A stretch of DNA of 8,591 nucleotides from positions 1 through 8,591 of the forward strand of contig JAGXHC010000258.1 in NCBI GenBank assembly GCA_024636405.1, given 5' to 3'. Origin of the DNA: Sulfitobacter sp. Its GTDB lineage: Bacteria; Pseudomonadota; Alphaproteobacteria; Rhodobacterales; Rhodobacteraceae. A program made the translations under genes and the position numbers. Under the pieces are notes generated by a model. That model was not told where the DNA came from, searched no databases, and worked only from the letters and a program-made list of their open reading frames with translations. Below are positions 1-7,761 of the stretch, in pieces. Each line of letters opens with the position of its first letter. The stretch's first letter is position 1.

Positions 1-3000
1 CCCGCCGTCAACGAAGACCTGGGCGCCACCGCCGTGCTGGGCGCACAGCAAGCGCATCTGGACCCACATGCGCAAGTCGAAGGCGTGTTTTCCATGTGGT
101 ACGGAAAAGGGCCCGGTGTGGACCGCTCGGGCGACGCATTGAAGCACGGCAATGCGTACGGCTCTGCGCCCAAGGGTGGCGTGCTGGTTGTGGCGGGTGA
201 CGATCATGGCTGTGTGTCATCATCGATGCCGCACCAGTCCGACGTCGCTTTTATGGCGTGGTTCATGCCCACGCTCAACCCCGCCTCGGTCGCGGAATAC
301 CTCAGCTTTGGTGAATACGGGCTGGCGTTGTCACGATTTTCCGGCGCATGGGTGGGGTTCAAGGCGATCTCGGAAACGGTTGAATCCGGCGCCTCCGTCG
401 ATTTGCCAACGGACCGCGTTTTCACGCAACCCGACTATACCGCGCCGCAGGGCGGTTTGCATATCCGGCTGGGCGACCTGCCCTCGCCGCTGATCGAAAA
501 CCGTATCCATGACAAGCTTGACGCCGTGCGGGCATTTGTCGAGGCCAACCCGATTGATCACGCGGTCTATGGCCTCAAAAACGCGATCTTTGGCTTTGTC
601 TCCACCGGCAAGGGTCATCTGGATCTGCTCGAGGCGCTGCGCCTGCTGGGACTGGACGAGACCCGGTGCCGTGCATTGGGGATCGATATCTACAAGGTCG
701 GCATGGTCTGGCCGCTGGGCCACCGCGACGCGCTGAATTTCATGCGCGGCAAACGCGAGGTGCTGGTGATCGAGGAAAAACGCGGCATCATCGAAAGCCA
801 GTTCAAGGAGCATTTCTATGACTACCCCGGTGCCAAACCAGAGGTCATGGTCGGCAAGTTCGATGAGCAGATGCAGCCGTTGGTGCCCTGGACCGGAGAA
901 TTGTCGCCGCTGCTGCTGGTGCCGATCATCGCGGCGCGGCTGGACGGGCTTTTCCCGGATGAGAACCTGATCGAAACTGCCCGCAGGTTGACCGATCATC
1001 CGCCGCAACTGATCAACGTTGCGGGTGCGACCCGCACGCCCTATTTCTGCTCCGGCTGCCCGCACAACACCTCGACCAAGCTGCCCGAAGGATCAAAGGC
1101 AAATTCCGGCATCGGCTGTCACGTCATGGCCTCCTGGATGGACCGCGAAACGGCAGGGTTTGCCCAGCTGGGCGGCGAGGGCGTGCCGTGGATTGCCACA
1201 TCGATGTTCAACGGTGGCAAGCATGTCTTCCAGAACCTTGGTGAAGGCACATGGTATCATTCGGGATCACTGGCCATTCGGCAGGCTGTCGCGGCGCGCA
1301 CCAACATCACCTACAAGATCCTCTATAACGACGCCGTTGCCATGACCGGCGGGCAGCCCGTCGATGGCCCGATAACCGTCCACGGCATCGCCGCCGCCGC
1401 CCGCGCCGAAGGTGTGACACGCATCGCGCTGGTGTCGGACACACCGGAGAAATTCACCCGCTCCGAGTTCCCCGCGGGGACCTCGTTCGATCACCGTCGC
1501 GATCTGGACACGGTACAGCGCGGATTGCGCGATATCCCCGGCGTGACCGTCCTGATCTACGAGCAGACCTGCGCCACCGAAAAGCGCCGCAAACGCAAAC
1601 GCGGGCTGATGGCTGACCCCGCGAAGTTTGTGATGATCAACGATCTGGTCTGCGAAGGCTGTGGCGATTGTTCGCTTGAAAGCAATTGCCTGAGTGTGGA
1701 GCCGAAGAAGACTGAATTTGGCACCAAGCGCGCGATCAACCAATCTACCTGCAACAAGGATTATTCCTGCGTGGGCGGCTTTTGCCCCAGTTTCGTGACC
1801 ATCGAAGGTGGCACACGGCGCAAGAAATCCGGCGCCGGGCTGGACGCGGAAACGCTGGCGATGGCATTGCCGCAGCCGACCCTGCCGGGACTGGAGCGGC
1901 CCTTCAATCTGCTGGTGACAGGTGTCGGCGGCACCGGTGTGGTCACAGTTGGCGCGCTGATCACGATGGCTGCGCACCTAGAGGGGTTGGGGTCAAGCGT
2001 GCTTGATTTTACCGGCTTTGCCCAGAAATTCGGCACCGTGCTGGGATATGTCCGGCTGGCCGCGACGCCCGCGCAGGTGCATCAGGTACGCATTGATCAG
2101 GGCGGCGCAGACGCGGTGATTGGCTGTGACATGGTAGTCAGTTCCGCCCCCAAGGCATCGGCGCATTACCGGCGCGGCACGCGGATCGTTGTCAACCGTG
2201 CAGAGATGCCGACCGGCGATCTGGTGCTCAACCGCGACGCATCGCTGCGGATTGACGATCGCGAAGCCGCAATCGCGCAGGTCGTCGGGGCGAACAACCT
2301 GCGTGCCTTTGATGCCAACCGCATGGCGGAGGTTCTGATGGGCGATGCGGTCTTTGCCAATGTGATGATGCTGGGTTTCGCATGGCAGGAAGGGCTGGTC
2401 CCGGTCAGCCTGAGCGCGCTGATGCAGGCCGTGGATCTGAACGGAGTGGCCCCCGCAAAGAACAAGGCCGCATTTGCCTTTGGCAGGATCATGGCGGCGG
2501 ACCCTGACCGGCTGTCGGCGGCACTGCCTGCCGAGCCTGCGGTCGATGAAACCCCCGACGCCCTGATCGACCGTCGCGCGGCGTTTCTGACAGAATACCA
2601 AGACGCGGATTACGCGGCGCGTTACCGGGCGCGGCTGGATGATCTGGCTTCAAGTCTGCCCGAAGGGTCTGACAATCTGCGGGTCGCGGCGGCGAAGTCA
2701 CTGTTCAAGCTGATGGCCTACAAGGATGAATACGAGGTGGCGCGCCTGCATATTCAAACCGGGTTTGACGCACGTGTCGCCGAGGCTTTTGAAGGCGACT
2801 ACACCATCAACTATCACCTTGCCCCACCGCTTTGGCCTACGGGTCGTGACACGCGCGGGCGACCGAACAAGCGCAAATTCGGGCCGTGGATGGGCCGGGC
2901 GTTTGGCGTGCTTGCCCGGATGAAGGGTTTGCGCGGCACCTGGGCGGATGTCTTCAGCTATGGCGCTGACCGCAAACTTGAGGTGGCGCTGATCGGCTGG

Positions 3001-3153
3001 TTTGAGGGCGTCATGGAACAGGTTGGCGGCGGCATGGACCACGGTAAAGCGCTGGCTGTGCTCAGCGCACCGATGGACATCCGGGGCTACGGTCCGGTGA
3101 AGGAAAAAGCGGCGGACAAAGTGCGCGCAGAGGTGGCCGCGATATTGGCGTAA
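1..3153 (+). CDS. Fused indolepyruvate ferredoxin oxidoreductase (IorA-IorB type), 5'-truncated
   Basis: The reading frame is open from base 1 to the TAA at 3151-3153, giving 1050 residues. The family is usually about 1130-1170 residues, so roughly 80-120 N-terminal residues lie off the left edge. The enzyme oxidatively decarboxylates aryl 2-oxoacids such as indolepyruvate to aryl-acetyl-CoA, reducing ferredoxin, in the cytoplasm. Domains, numbered from the first codon: the rest of the pyrimidine-binding domain at the start; a CSGCPHNTST motif at 350-359; a thiamine-diphosphate region with GIGCH at 370-374, MFNGGKH at 402-408 and NDAVAMTGGQP at 443-453; an iron-sulfur segment with Cys 551, 554, 557, 563, 584, 590 and 595; an IorB-like gamma domain opening with the glycine loop GVGGTG at 641-646; and a C-terminal DUF6537-like region with YKDEYEVARL at 907-916 and NKRKFGPWM near 956-964. 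All recognised motifs look intact and no frameshift is seen. The true substrate could be another aromatic or branched 2-oxoacid. It is convergent with the amidohydrolase and shares no operon with the genes to its right. Confidence 0.93.
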   Translation, partial: PAVNEDLGATAVLGAQQAHLDPHAQVEGVFSMWYGKGPGVDRSGDALKHGNAYGSAPKGGVLVVAGDDHGCVSSSMPHQSDVAFMAWFMPTLNPASVAEYLSFGEYGLALSRFSGAWVGFKAISETVESGASVDLPTDRVFTQPDYTAPQGGLHIRLGDLPSPLIENRIHDKLDAVRAFVEANPIDHAVYGLKNAIFGFVSTGKGHLDLLEALRLLGLDETRCRALGIDIYKVGMVWPLGHRDALNFMRGKREVLVIEEKRGIIESQFKEHFYDYPGAKPEVMVGKFDEQMQPLVPWTGELSPLLLVPIIAARLDGLFPDENLIETARRLTDHPPQLINVAGATRTPYFCSGCPHNTSTKLPEGSKANSGIGCHVMASWMDRETAGFAQLGGEGVPWIATSMFNGGKHVFQNLGEGTWYHSGSLAIRQAVAARTNITYKILYNDAVAMTGGQPVDGPITVHGIAAAARAEGVTRIALVSDTPEKFTRSEFPAGTSFDHRRDLDTVQRGLRDIPGVTVLIYEQTCATEKRRKRKRGLMADPAKFVMINDLVCEGCGDCSLESNCLSVEPKKTEFGTKRAINQSTCNKDYSCVGGFCPSFVTIEGGTRRKKSGAGLDAETLAMALPQPTLPGLERPFNLLVTGVGGTGVVTVGALITMAAHLEGLGSSVLDFTGFAQKFGTVLGYVRLAATPAQVHQVRIDQGGADAVIGCDMVVSSAPKASAHYRRGTRIVVNRAEMPTGDLVLNRDASLRIDDREAAIAQVVGANNLRAFDANRMAEVLMGDAVFANVMMLGFAWQEGLVPVSLSALMQAVDLNGVAPAKNKAAFAFGRIMAADPDRLSAALPAEPAVDETPDALIDRRAAFLTEYQDADYAARYRARLDDLASSLPEGSDNLRVAAAKSLFKLMAYKDEYEVARLHIQTGFDARVAEAFEGDYTINYHLAPPLWPTGRDTRGRPNKRKFGPWMGRAFGVLARMKGLRGTWADVFSYGADRKLEVALIGWFEGVMEQVGGGMDHGKALAVLSAPMDIRGYGPVKEKAADKVRAEVAAILA

Positions 3154-3206
3154 AAGCGTCCCGAAGGCGCGCATACAGCGACCGTCAACCGTGCCGAGGC
3201 CAAACT

Positions 3207-4895
3207 TCAGCCAGACGTTTGCGCGCCCGCCTCGTGGGTGATGCGTCCGTTGCAGATGGTCACAAGCGCGCTTGCGTCGGTGATGTCCTCCGGTGCCAAT
3301 TCCGTCAGGTCATGCGACATCACCACCACATCGGCCAGAAAGCCGGGTGCAAGCTTGCCCTTCGTATCTTCGCTGAATTCAACCCAGGCATTGTCGCGGG
3401 TATAGCTGGCCAGCGTGTCTATCAGGCTTTGGGTCTGATCACGCCAGCCCTCGCCCATGTCCAGCGGTGCGATCGCGGCCTTGATATTGGTCATCACCTC
3501 AACCCCGATCACCGGCCAGTCGGTCGAAAAGATCACAGGCGCGCCGGTTTCGCGGAACTGCTGCCATGCGTAAGACCCTGCGATCTGGTGGTCATGCAGG
3601 TATTTCGGAACGCCCTCGGAGGGAAAGATACCGCCAAAGGGCGCATGGCCCGGCTGGATTGACGCGACCGCGCCCAGCTTTGCGATGCGCGGGATGTCAT
3701 CGGTGTGCATACACTCAAGATGCTCGATCCGGTGGCGGCTGTCGCGGGGCCCGTTCGCCTCGCGCGCCGCCTGATAGCCATCAAGCGTCCGGCGGATACC
3801 GGCATCACCGATGGCATGCACGGCAATCTGAAGTCCGCGCGCGTCGATTGCCTTGCAGGCGTCGGCAAAATGATCGGCGCTGAATACAGCGTCGCCGTAG
3901 TTGTCGTCAGTGCCGGGATAAGGCTCAAGCATCAGCGCGGTGCGGCCTTCGATCACCCCGTCGATGAACATCTTGACGTAGCCGGAATAAATCATGTCGC
4001 CATTGTATTGCGCGTGAATGGCAACCGCCTCGTCCAGACGATCAAGGCTGTCAAAACTCTTGAGGTGAAACGGCACGGCGGTACGGCACAGCAGTCGGCC
4101 CTCGGCTTCGAGTTCGCTGAGCAGTTCCAGCTGATAACGGTTGCCGTCCATACAATGCAGACCAGTGATGCCTTGGGCCGCGCAATGGCGTTGACCCTTT
4201 TCGATCACGTCCTTGTCCATTTCGCGTTCTTCGGGCGTCGGCGCCGGATCAGGATCGCGCCCTGTGACCAGCCCGGCCAAATCACGCCCGCCATGACGGG
4301 TCAGTTTGAGGATCTCGCCGAAGGCATCGAATTCACGCAATTCGCCCGTCGCCAATCCATCGTCGCCCATCACGATGGTCGCACCTGCCTCTGTCTTTTT
4401 GCCGTGCAGCAGACCGGTCAGTTCAAGGGCCGCGGTGTTTGCCCAAACGGTGTGATGATCCGGGGCGAACATGGCAAACGGACGGTCAGGGCAGGCTTTG
4501 TCCAACTCCTGATGCGTGGGGGTGCGGTCCTTGTGCAGGATCGTGTAATCGGCCTGCACGGCAAAGACGATGCGGTCGTCCGGATTTGCAGCGGCATAGG
4601 GGGCTACGGCGGCGGTCAGCGCCGCAAGCCCCGTCACGCCCATCAGATCAAGACAGGACAGTTCGACCGAGCCGCCGAAAAGATGCACATGGCTGTCCAC
4701 GAAACCCGGCATCACCGTCGCACCTTTGGCATCAATAAGCCGCGTACCGGGCCCTGCCAGCGCACGCATGCTGTCGTCGTCACCCAATGACAGGATTGTA
4801 GTGCCATCGATGGCAAGCGCGGTCGCGCCATTGCTGGCGTCATCAAAGGTGATGAGCGCGGCGTTGAAAATCACGATGTCGGGATGGTGGAACAT
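3207..4895 (-). CDS. YtcJ/NfdA-like metal-dependent amidohydrolase
   Basis: This is a 562-residue amidohydrolase-superfamily protein (amidohydrolase family 3), the usual length for the group that includes YtcJ and N-substituted formamide deformylase. Numbered from the ATG at 4895: the metal-binding HxH pair is H69/H71 in GFVDSHVH; the candidate bridging lysine is K308 in KMFIDG; further metal ligands are H360 in VHAIGD and H392 in RIEHLE; the catalytic aspartate is D459 in STDWPV. The C-terminus returns to the small composite beta domain (KGKLAPGFLADVVVM). All expected catalytic residues are present. It lacks an obvious signal peptide, so it is probably cytoplasmic. An ATG at 4925 would add 10 residues, but I prefer 4895: family members usually begin only a few residues before the PDIVIFNAALITFD-type strand, and AGGTAGG precedes 4895. 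The exact amide or ester substrate cannot be read from the sequence. It lies downstream of the polyamine transporter operon on the same strand, but a terminator stands between them. Confidence 0.9.
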   Translation of the reverse strand: MFHHPDIVIFNAALITFDDASNGATALAIDGTTILSLGDDDSMRALAGPGTRLIDAKGATVMPGFVDSHVHLFGGSVELSCLDLMGVTGLAALTAAVAPYAAANPDDRIVFAVQADYTILHKDRTPTHQELDKACPDRPFAMFAPDHHTVWANTAALELTGLLHGKKTEAGATIVMGDDGLATGELREFDAFGEILKLTRHGGRDLAGLVTGRDPDPAPTPEEREMDKDVIEKGQRHCAAQGITGLHCMDGNRYQLELLSELEAEGRLLCRTAVPFHLKSFDSLDRLDEAVAIHAQYNGDMIYSGYVKMFIDGVIEGRTALMLEPYPGTDDNYGDAVFSADHFADACKAIDARGLQIAVHAIGDAGIRRTLDGYQAAREANGPRDSRHRIEHLECMHTDDIPRIAKLGAVASIQPGHAPFGGIFPSEGVPKYLHDHQIAGSYAWQQFRETGAPVIFSTDWPVIGVEVMTNIKAAIAPLDMGEGWRDQTQSLIDTLASYTRDNAWVEFSEDTKGKLAPGFLADVVVMSHDLTELAPEDITDASALVTICNGRITHEAGAQTSG

Positions 4896-4899
4896 GGGG

Positions 4900-4906
4900 C
4901 CTACCT
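4900..4906 (-). promoter_or_regulatory. Weak ribosome binding site supporting the 4895 start
   Basis: On the minus strand AGGTAGG lies 4 bases before the ATG at 4895, and its AGGT part lies 7 bases before. The alternative ATG at 4925 has only GGGCGG-like sequence in front and would sit about 20 bases from the terminator T-tract. This favours 4895 but does not prove it. Confidence 0.4.
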
Positions 4907-4944
4907 GCACAAGGGCGTATCCCATCGGGCCGCCCGGATGATGG

Positions 4945-4976
4945 AAAAATCGCGCGGCCCGGCAAGGGACCGCGCG
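4945..4976 (-). terminator. Rho-independent terminator after the binding-protein gene
   Basis: Read on the minus strand, a GC-rich hairpin pairs 4970-4976 with 4951-4957 (7 G-C pairs). After a single bulged T at 4969 it continues with 4966-4968 against 4958-4960 (3 more G-C pairs), closing a 5-base loop at 4961-4965. It is followed by A and then five T residues (4949-4945). It starts 7 bases after the binding-protein stop codon, so it should end the transporter transcript. It lies before the amidohydrolase start, so that gene depends on read-through or on a promoter inside the binding-protein gene. There is no T-tract on the plus strand, so it is one-directional. Confidence 0.85.
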
Positions 4977-4982
4977 GGTAGT

Positions 4983-6005
4983 TTACTTTTGCAGTTCGGT
5001 CCAGATCTGTGTGTAGATCTTGGACACTTCCGGCGGGCAGGTTTCCGCAATATAGGCCGCAGACTTGAGCTCTTCTGGCACAACGATTTCGGGCGCGGAT
5101 TTCATCGCGTCCGACATGAATTCATCCGATCCCGTGATGCCGTTGGCGTATTTCGCGAATGTGGACAACATGGCCGCATTTTCGGGGTCCATGATGAAGT
5201 TCAGGAACAGCTTGGCATTGTCCACGTTCTTGGCGTCCGCAAGAATTGCGGCATTGTCCATCCAGACCGGGTATCCTGTTTGCGGATAGCCGAATGCGAT
5301 GTCGGGGTTCTGGTCACGCGCGCGCATTGATGCGCCGTTCCAGTTTACGCCGGCACCCAGATCGCCCTTGGCGTATTTCTCGATGTTGCCGTAATCCATC
5401 GACAGCCAGTCTTTCTTGGCTTCCACCAGAACATCGCGCACTTTCTTCAGCACGTCCTTGTCGCCGGTACAGGTTTCCCCGCCGACATAGTGAATTGCCA
5501 TGCCCATGACATCGTTCATTTCCGGCACGACGTTGATCTTGCCCTTCAGCTCATCTGGCGTGTCAAAGATGATCGCGGCGGTGTTGATATCGCCACTATA
5601 CATTGATGTATTTACCGTGACGCCAACTGTTCCCCACTGCCACGGCACGGTATAATTGCGACCCGGATCAAAGGCGACATCGACCCACTGTGGGTCCATA
5701 TGCTTGAAATTCTCCATCTCATTTGGCTTGGATTCCAACAGCAGGCCCTCGCCCACGAAAATCGGCACATAAGTACCCGATGGAACAACGATATCAAAGC
5801 CGTGGCCGCCGGCCTTGATCTTGGCCAATGCGGTATCGTTGCTGTCATAGTCCGTGACAGTCACCTTGATGTCATTTTCTTTCTCGAATTTCTCGATCAT
5901 CTCGGGGGAGGTATAGTTACCCCAGTTGTACAGGTTCAATTCGCCCTCGGCCGATACGGCCCCGGCGACCGCGATAAGCGCGGTAGTGGTCAAAAATCTT
6001 TTCAT
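4983..6005 (-). CDS. potD: Periplasmic polyamine-type binding protein of an ABC importer (PotD/PotF family)
   Basis: The protein has 340 residues, the usual length for the PotD/PotF family of spermidine/putrescine-binding proteins. It begins with a Sec signal peptide: MKR, a hydrophobic stretch to about residue 16, and likely cleavage after AVSA near residue 19. The mature start has the family pattern LYNWGNYTSPEM, then DSNDTALAKI and FDIVVPSGTYV at 71-80. Residues in positions used for amine binding in E. coli PotD appear conserved: W28 and Y31 near the N-terminus, W222 in NWNGAS, and W248/D250 in VWMDNAAIL. This supports a cationic amine ligand, but whether it is putrescine, spermidine or something else is not decided. 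Only two cysteines occur (C179, C323), both in the exported part, so a disulfide is possible. It is the last gene of the operon, 41 bases after potC, and is followed at once by a terminator. The symbol is a family-level assignment. Confidence 0.92.
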   Translation of the reverse strand: MKRFLTTTALIAVAGAVSAEGELNLYNWGNYTSPEMIEKFEKENDIKVTVTDYDSNDTALAKIKAGGHGFDIVVPSGTYVPIFVGEGLLLESKPNEMENFKHMDPQWVDVAFDPGRNYTVPWQWGTVGVTVNTSMYSGDINTAAIIFDTPDELKGKINVVPEMNDVMGMAIHYVGGETCTGDKDVLKKVRDVLVEAKKDWLSMDYGNIEKYAKGDLGAGVNWNGASMRARDQNPDIAFGYPQTGYPVWMDNAAILADAKNVDNAKLFLNFIMDPENAAMLSTFAKYANGITGSDEFMSDAMKSAPEIVVPEELKSAAYIAETCPPEVSKIYTQIWTELQK

Positions 6006-6012
6006 TGGTCGT

Positions 6013-6019
6013 CTCCCTT
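6013..6019 (-). promoter_or_regulatory. Ribosome binding site and A/C-rich leader of the binding-protein gene
   Basis: AAGGGAG lies 7 bases before the ATG at 6005, a strong Shine-Dalgarno sequence at good spacing that fixes the start. The rest of the 41-base gap after potC (6006-6046) is A/C-rich on the coding strand. It carries runs of five and six A and two copies of ACGACCAA (6005-6012 and 6033-6040). No stable hairpin is seen, so the leader should be open to ribosomes. Confidence 0.7.
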
Positions 6020-6046
6020 GGTTTTTTGGTTTTTGGTCGTTTCGTG

Positions 6047-6853
6047 TTACTTGCGGACCCGGCTTACGAAGAAGAAAGCAATCACCATGCTCACCGATAT
6101 CGCAAGAAGCACGGTTGAGATGGCGTTGACTTCCGGTGTCACGACGCGGCGCAACTGGCCCAGCATGTAAGTGGGCAATGTATCCTGCCCGGCGGATTTC
6201 ACAAACTCGGTAATCACGACGTCATCAAGGCTGATCACAAAGGCCAGCATCATTCCCGCAAGAATCCCCGGCCAAAGCTGCGGCAGGGTAATGCGGCGGA
6301 ACACCTGAAACGGCGTGGCATAAAGATCGGCGGCGGCCTGTTCCAGCGTCAGATCCATCCCCGTCAGACGCGCACGTATCGGCAGATAGGCAAACGGGAT
6401 GCAAAAGGCGGAATGCGCCAGAACAAGATAGCCAAGCCCGGTATAGCCGGTCTGGACCTTGATGCCCGCAAAGAAGATCAACAGGGCGACCGCGGTCACG
6501 ATTTCAGGCACCATCAACGGCTGGTTGATGGCGGCGAACACTGCGGAATACCCCTTGAAACGGCGGACACGGGTGGTGGCCAGCGCGGCAAGAACGGCGA
6601 CCGTTGTGCTGATCACCGCCGCCCATGACGCCAACACCAGCGACCGGATCGTTGCCGCCTGCACCTGTTCGTTGGCCCATGCGCTGCGATACCATTGCAA
6701 TGAGAAACCTTCCCAAATCGCAACAGAGGTGCCCGCGTTGAATGAATAGACCACCAGCAGCACCACCGGCAGATAAAGCAGCACAAAGCAGATCACGGCG
6801 ATGGTTGAAAAGCCCCACTGCCTGCGGATGTCAAAGCCCGAGGATCTAGCCAT
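6047..6853 (-). CDS. potC: ABC importer permease, PotC family
   Basis: This is a 268-residue inner-membrane permease, typical for PotC, and one of the two channel subunits. About six membrane segments are visible, at roughly 16-37, 70-92, 112-132, 139-158, 195-216 and 244-264. The cytoplasmic EAA loop that docks on the ATPase is at 171-196, with the pattern EQAAADLYAT followed by FRRITLP. The segment FVISLDDVVITEFV (205-218) is typical of PotC rather than PotB. I chose the ATG at 6853: it has GAGGAG 7 bases upstream, and the resulting MARSSGF start suits the family. A longer reading from 6886 would add 11 unlikely residues inside potB. The start overlaps the potB stop by 8 bases (ATGGCTAG), suggesting translational coupling. 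It works with PotB, the ATPase and the binding protein. Confidence 0.92.
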   Translation of the reverse strand: MARSSGFDIRRQWGFSTIAVICFVLLYLPVVLLVVYSFNAGTSVAIWEGFSLQWYRSAWANEQVQAATIRSLVLASWAAVISTTVAVLAALATTRVRRFKGYSAVFAAINQPLMVPEIVTAVALLIFFAGIKVQTGYTGLGYLVLAHSAFCIPFAYLPIRARLTGMDLTLEQAAADLYATPFQVFRRITLPQLWPGILAGMMLAFVISLDDVVITEFVKSAGQDTLPTYMLGQLRRVVTPEVNAISTVLLAISVSMVIAFFFVSRVRK

Positions 6854-7757
6854 GCCCGGTCTCCTCGTTGCCTGCGGCGCGCACATAAAAGATCAGTGCG
6901 ACCATGACGATCACCAGCAAAGTGATCGACAGCGCGGCACCCAGCGGCCAGTTGCGGCCCTGCCCGAACTGCAATTCGATCAGATTGCCCAGCATCAACT
7001 GCTTGCCACCGCCCATCACGCGCGGGGTGACGTAGGCCCCAAGCGACGGCACGAAAACAAGGATTGATCCCGCGATCAGCCCCGGCTTGACCAGCGGCAG
7101 AATGATGCGGCGCAGCACGGCAAGGCGCGTCGCATAAAGATCATATCCCGCCTCAACGAGCGAAAAGTCCAAACGCTCCATGCTGGCGTAAAGCGGCAAC
7201 ACCATCAGCGGAAGATAGACGTAAAGCATCCCGATCATAATCGCGGTTTCGGTGAACAGAATCTGGATCGGCTCATCAATCAGCCCAGACGCAATCAGCA
7301 GCGAATTCACGGTGCCCTCGTTGCGGATCAACTCCATCACCGCGAAGGTACGGATCAACAGGTTGGTCCAGAACGGGATCATGATCAGCAGCATCCAGTA
7401 ATCGCGCTGGTGCTTGGGACGGGTCGCGATGAAATAGGCGGTCGGAAAGCCAAGGATCACCGCCCCGATGGTTGTCAGCAGCGAAAGCTTGACCGACCGC
7501 CAAAGGATCGAAAGGTGCGCATCGGCAAAGCTGAGCGTGTCGTCAAAAATATCGCGCTGCAAAAAGACGTTGAACCAGGCTTCGGTGGAGAATTTCCATT
7601 CCACGCCGCCGTAATCACCGGGTGTCAGGAACGAATACGTCAGCGTAATCAGCAGCGGACCAGACGCCGCGACCACAAGAATGATCAGCGCAGGCGCCAG
7701 CAGCAGCCAGCGGTTGCGCGTCTCGCGGCGGTCACGACGTCGGGAAAGATCCGCCAT
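6846..7757 (-). CDS. potB: ABC importer permease, PotB family
   Basis: This is a 303-residue inner-membrane permease, the usual PotB length. A charged N-terminus (SRRRDRRETRNR) precedes the first membrane segment at about 17-40. Further segments lie near 90-112, 121-142, 170-192, 226-246 and 272-292. A periplasmic loop of about 45 residues separates the first two. The EAA docking loop is at 201-226, with VEAGYDLYAT followed by RRIILPLVKPG. It pairs with PotC to form the channel and is driven by the ATPase. The ATG at 7757 follows the ATPase stop by 4 bases, with AAGGAG 7 bases upstream overlapping the end of the ATPase gene, so the two are probably translationally coupled. Its own TAG stop lies inside the start of potC. 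Confidence 0.92.
   Translation of the reverse strand: MADLSRRRDRRETRNRWLLLAPALIILVVAASGPLLITLTYSFLTPGDYGGVEWKFSTEAWFNVFLQRDIFDDTLSFADAHLSILWRSVKLSLLTTIGAVILGFPTAYFIATRPKHQRDYWMLLIMIPFWTNLLIRTFAVMELIRNEGTVNSLLIASGLIDEPIQILFTETAIMIGMLYVYLPLMVLPLYASMERLDFSLVEAGYDLYATRLAVLRRIILPLVKPGLIAGSILVFVPSLGAYVTPRVMGGGKQLMLGNLIELQFGQGRNWPLGAALSITLLVIVMVALIFYVRAAGNEETGHG
6861..6866 (-). promoter_or_regulatory. Ribosome binding site deciding the potC start
   Basis: GAGGAG on the minus strand lies 7 bases before the ATG at 6853 and inside the 3' end of potB. The upstream candidate start at 6886 has no comparable site known to fit the family start, so this element decides the start. Confidence 0.75.
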
Positions 7758-7761
7758 CAGA

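Noticed and set aside
331..1065. A 244-codon minus-strand open frame inside the oxidoreductase gene, with similar ones at 1267-1977 and 1993-2601
   Set aside because: All are shadows of the plus-strand gene, with low-complexity translations rich in His, Gln and Arg and no recognisable family.
3156..3170. Short inverted repeat after the oxidoreductase stop codon, considered as a terminator
   Set aside because: The stem is only five pairs, including a G-T pair, and no T-tract follows on the plus strand. No convincing terminator is visible in the 53-base convergent gap at 3154-3206.
3705..4790. A 361-codon open frame on the plus strand, antisense to the amidohydrolase
   Set aside because: It lies wholly within a gene whose catalytic motifs are intact. 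Its translation has no recognisable domain, and long antisense frames are common in GC-rich codon-biased DNA.
6854..6886. Extended potC start adding 11 residues
   Set aside because: The added residues lie in the potB coding end and do not resemble a PotC N-terminus. The GAGGAG site at 6861-6866 places the start at 6853.
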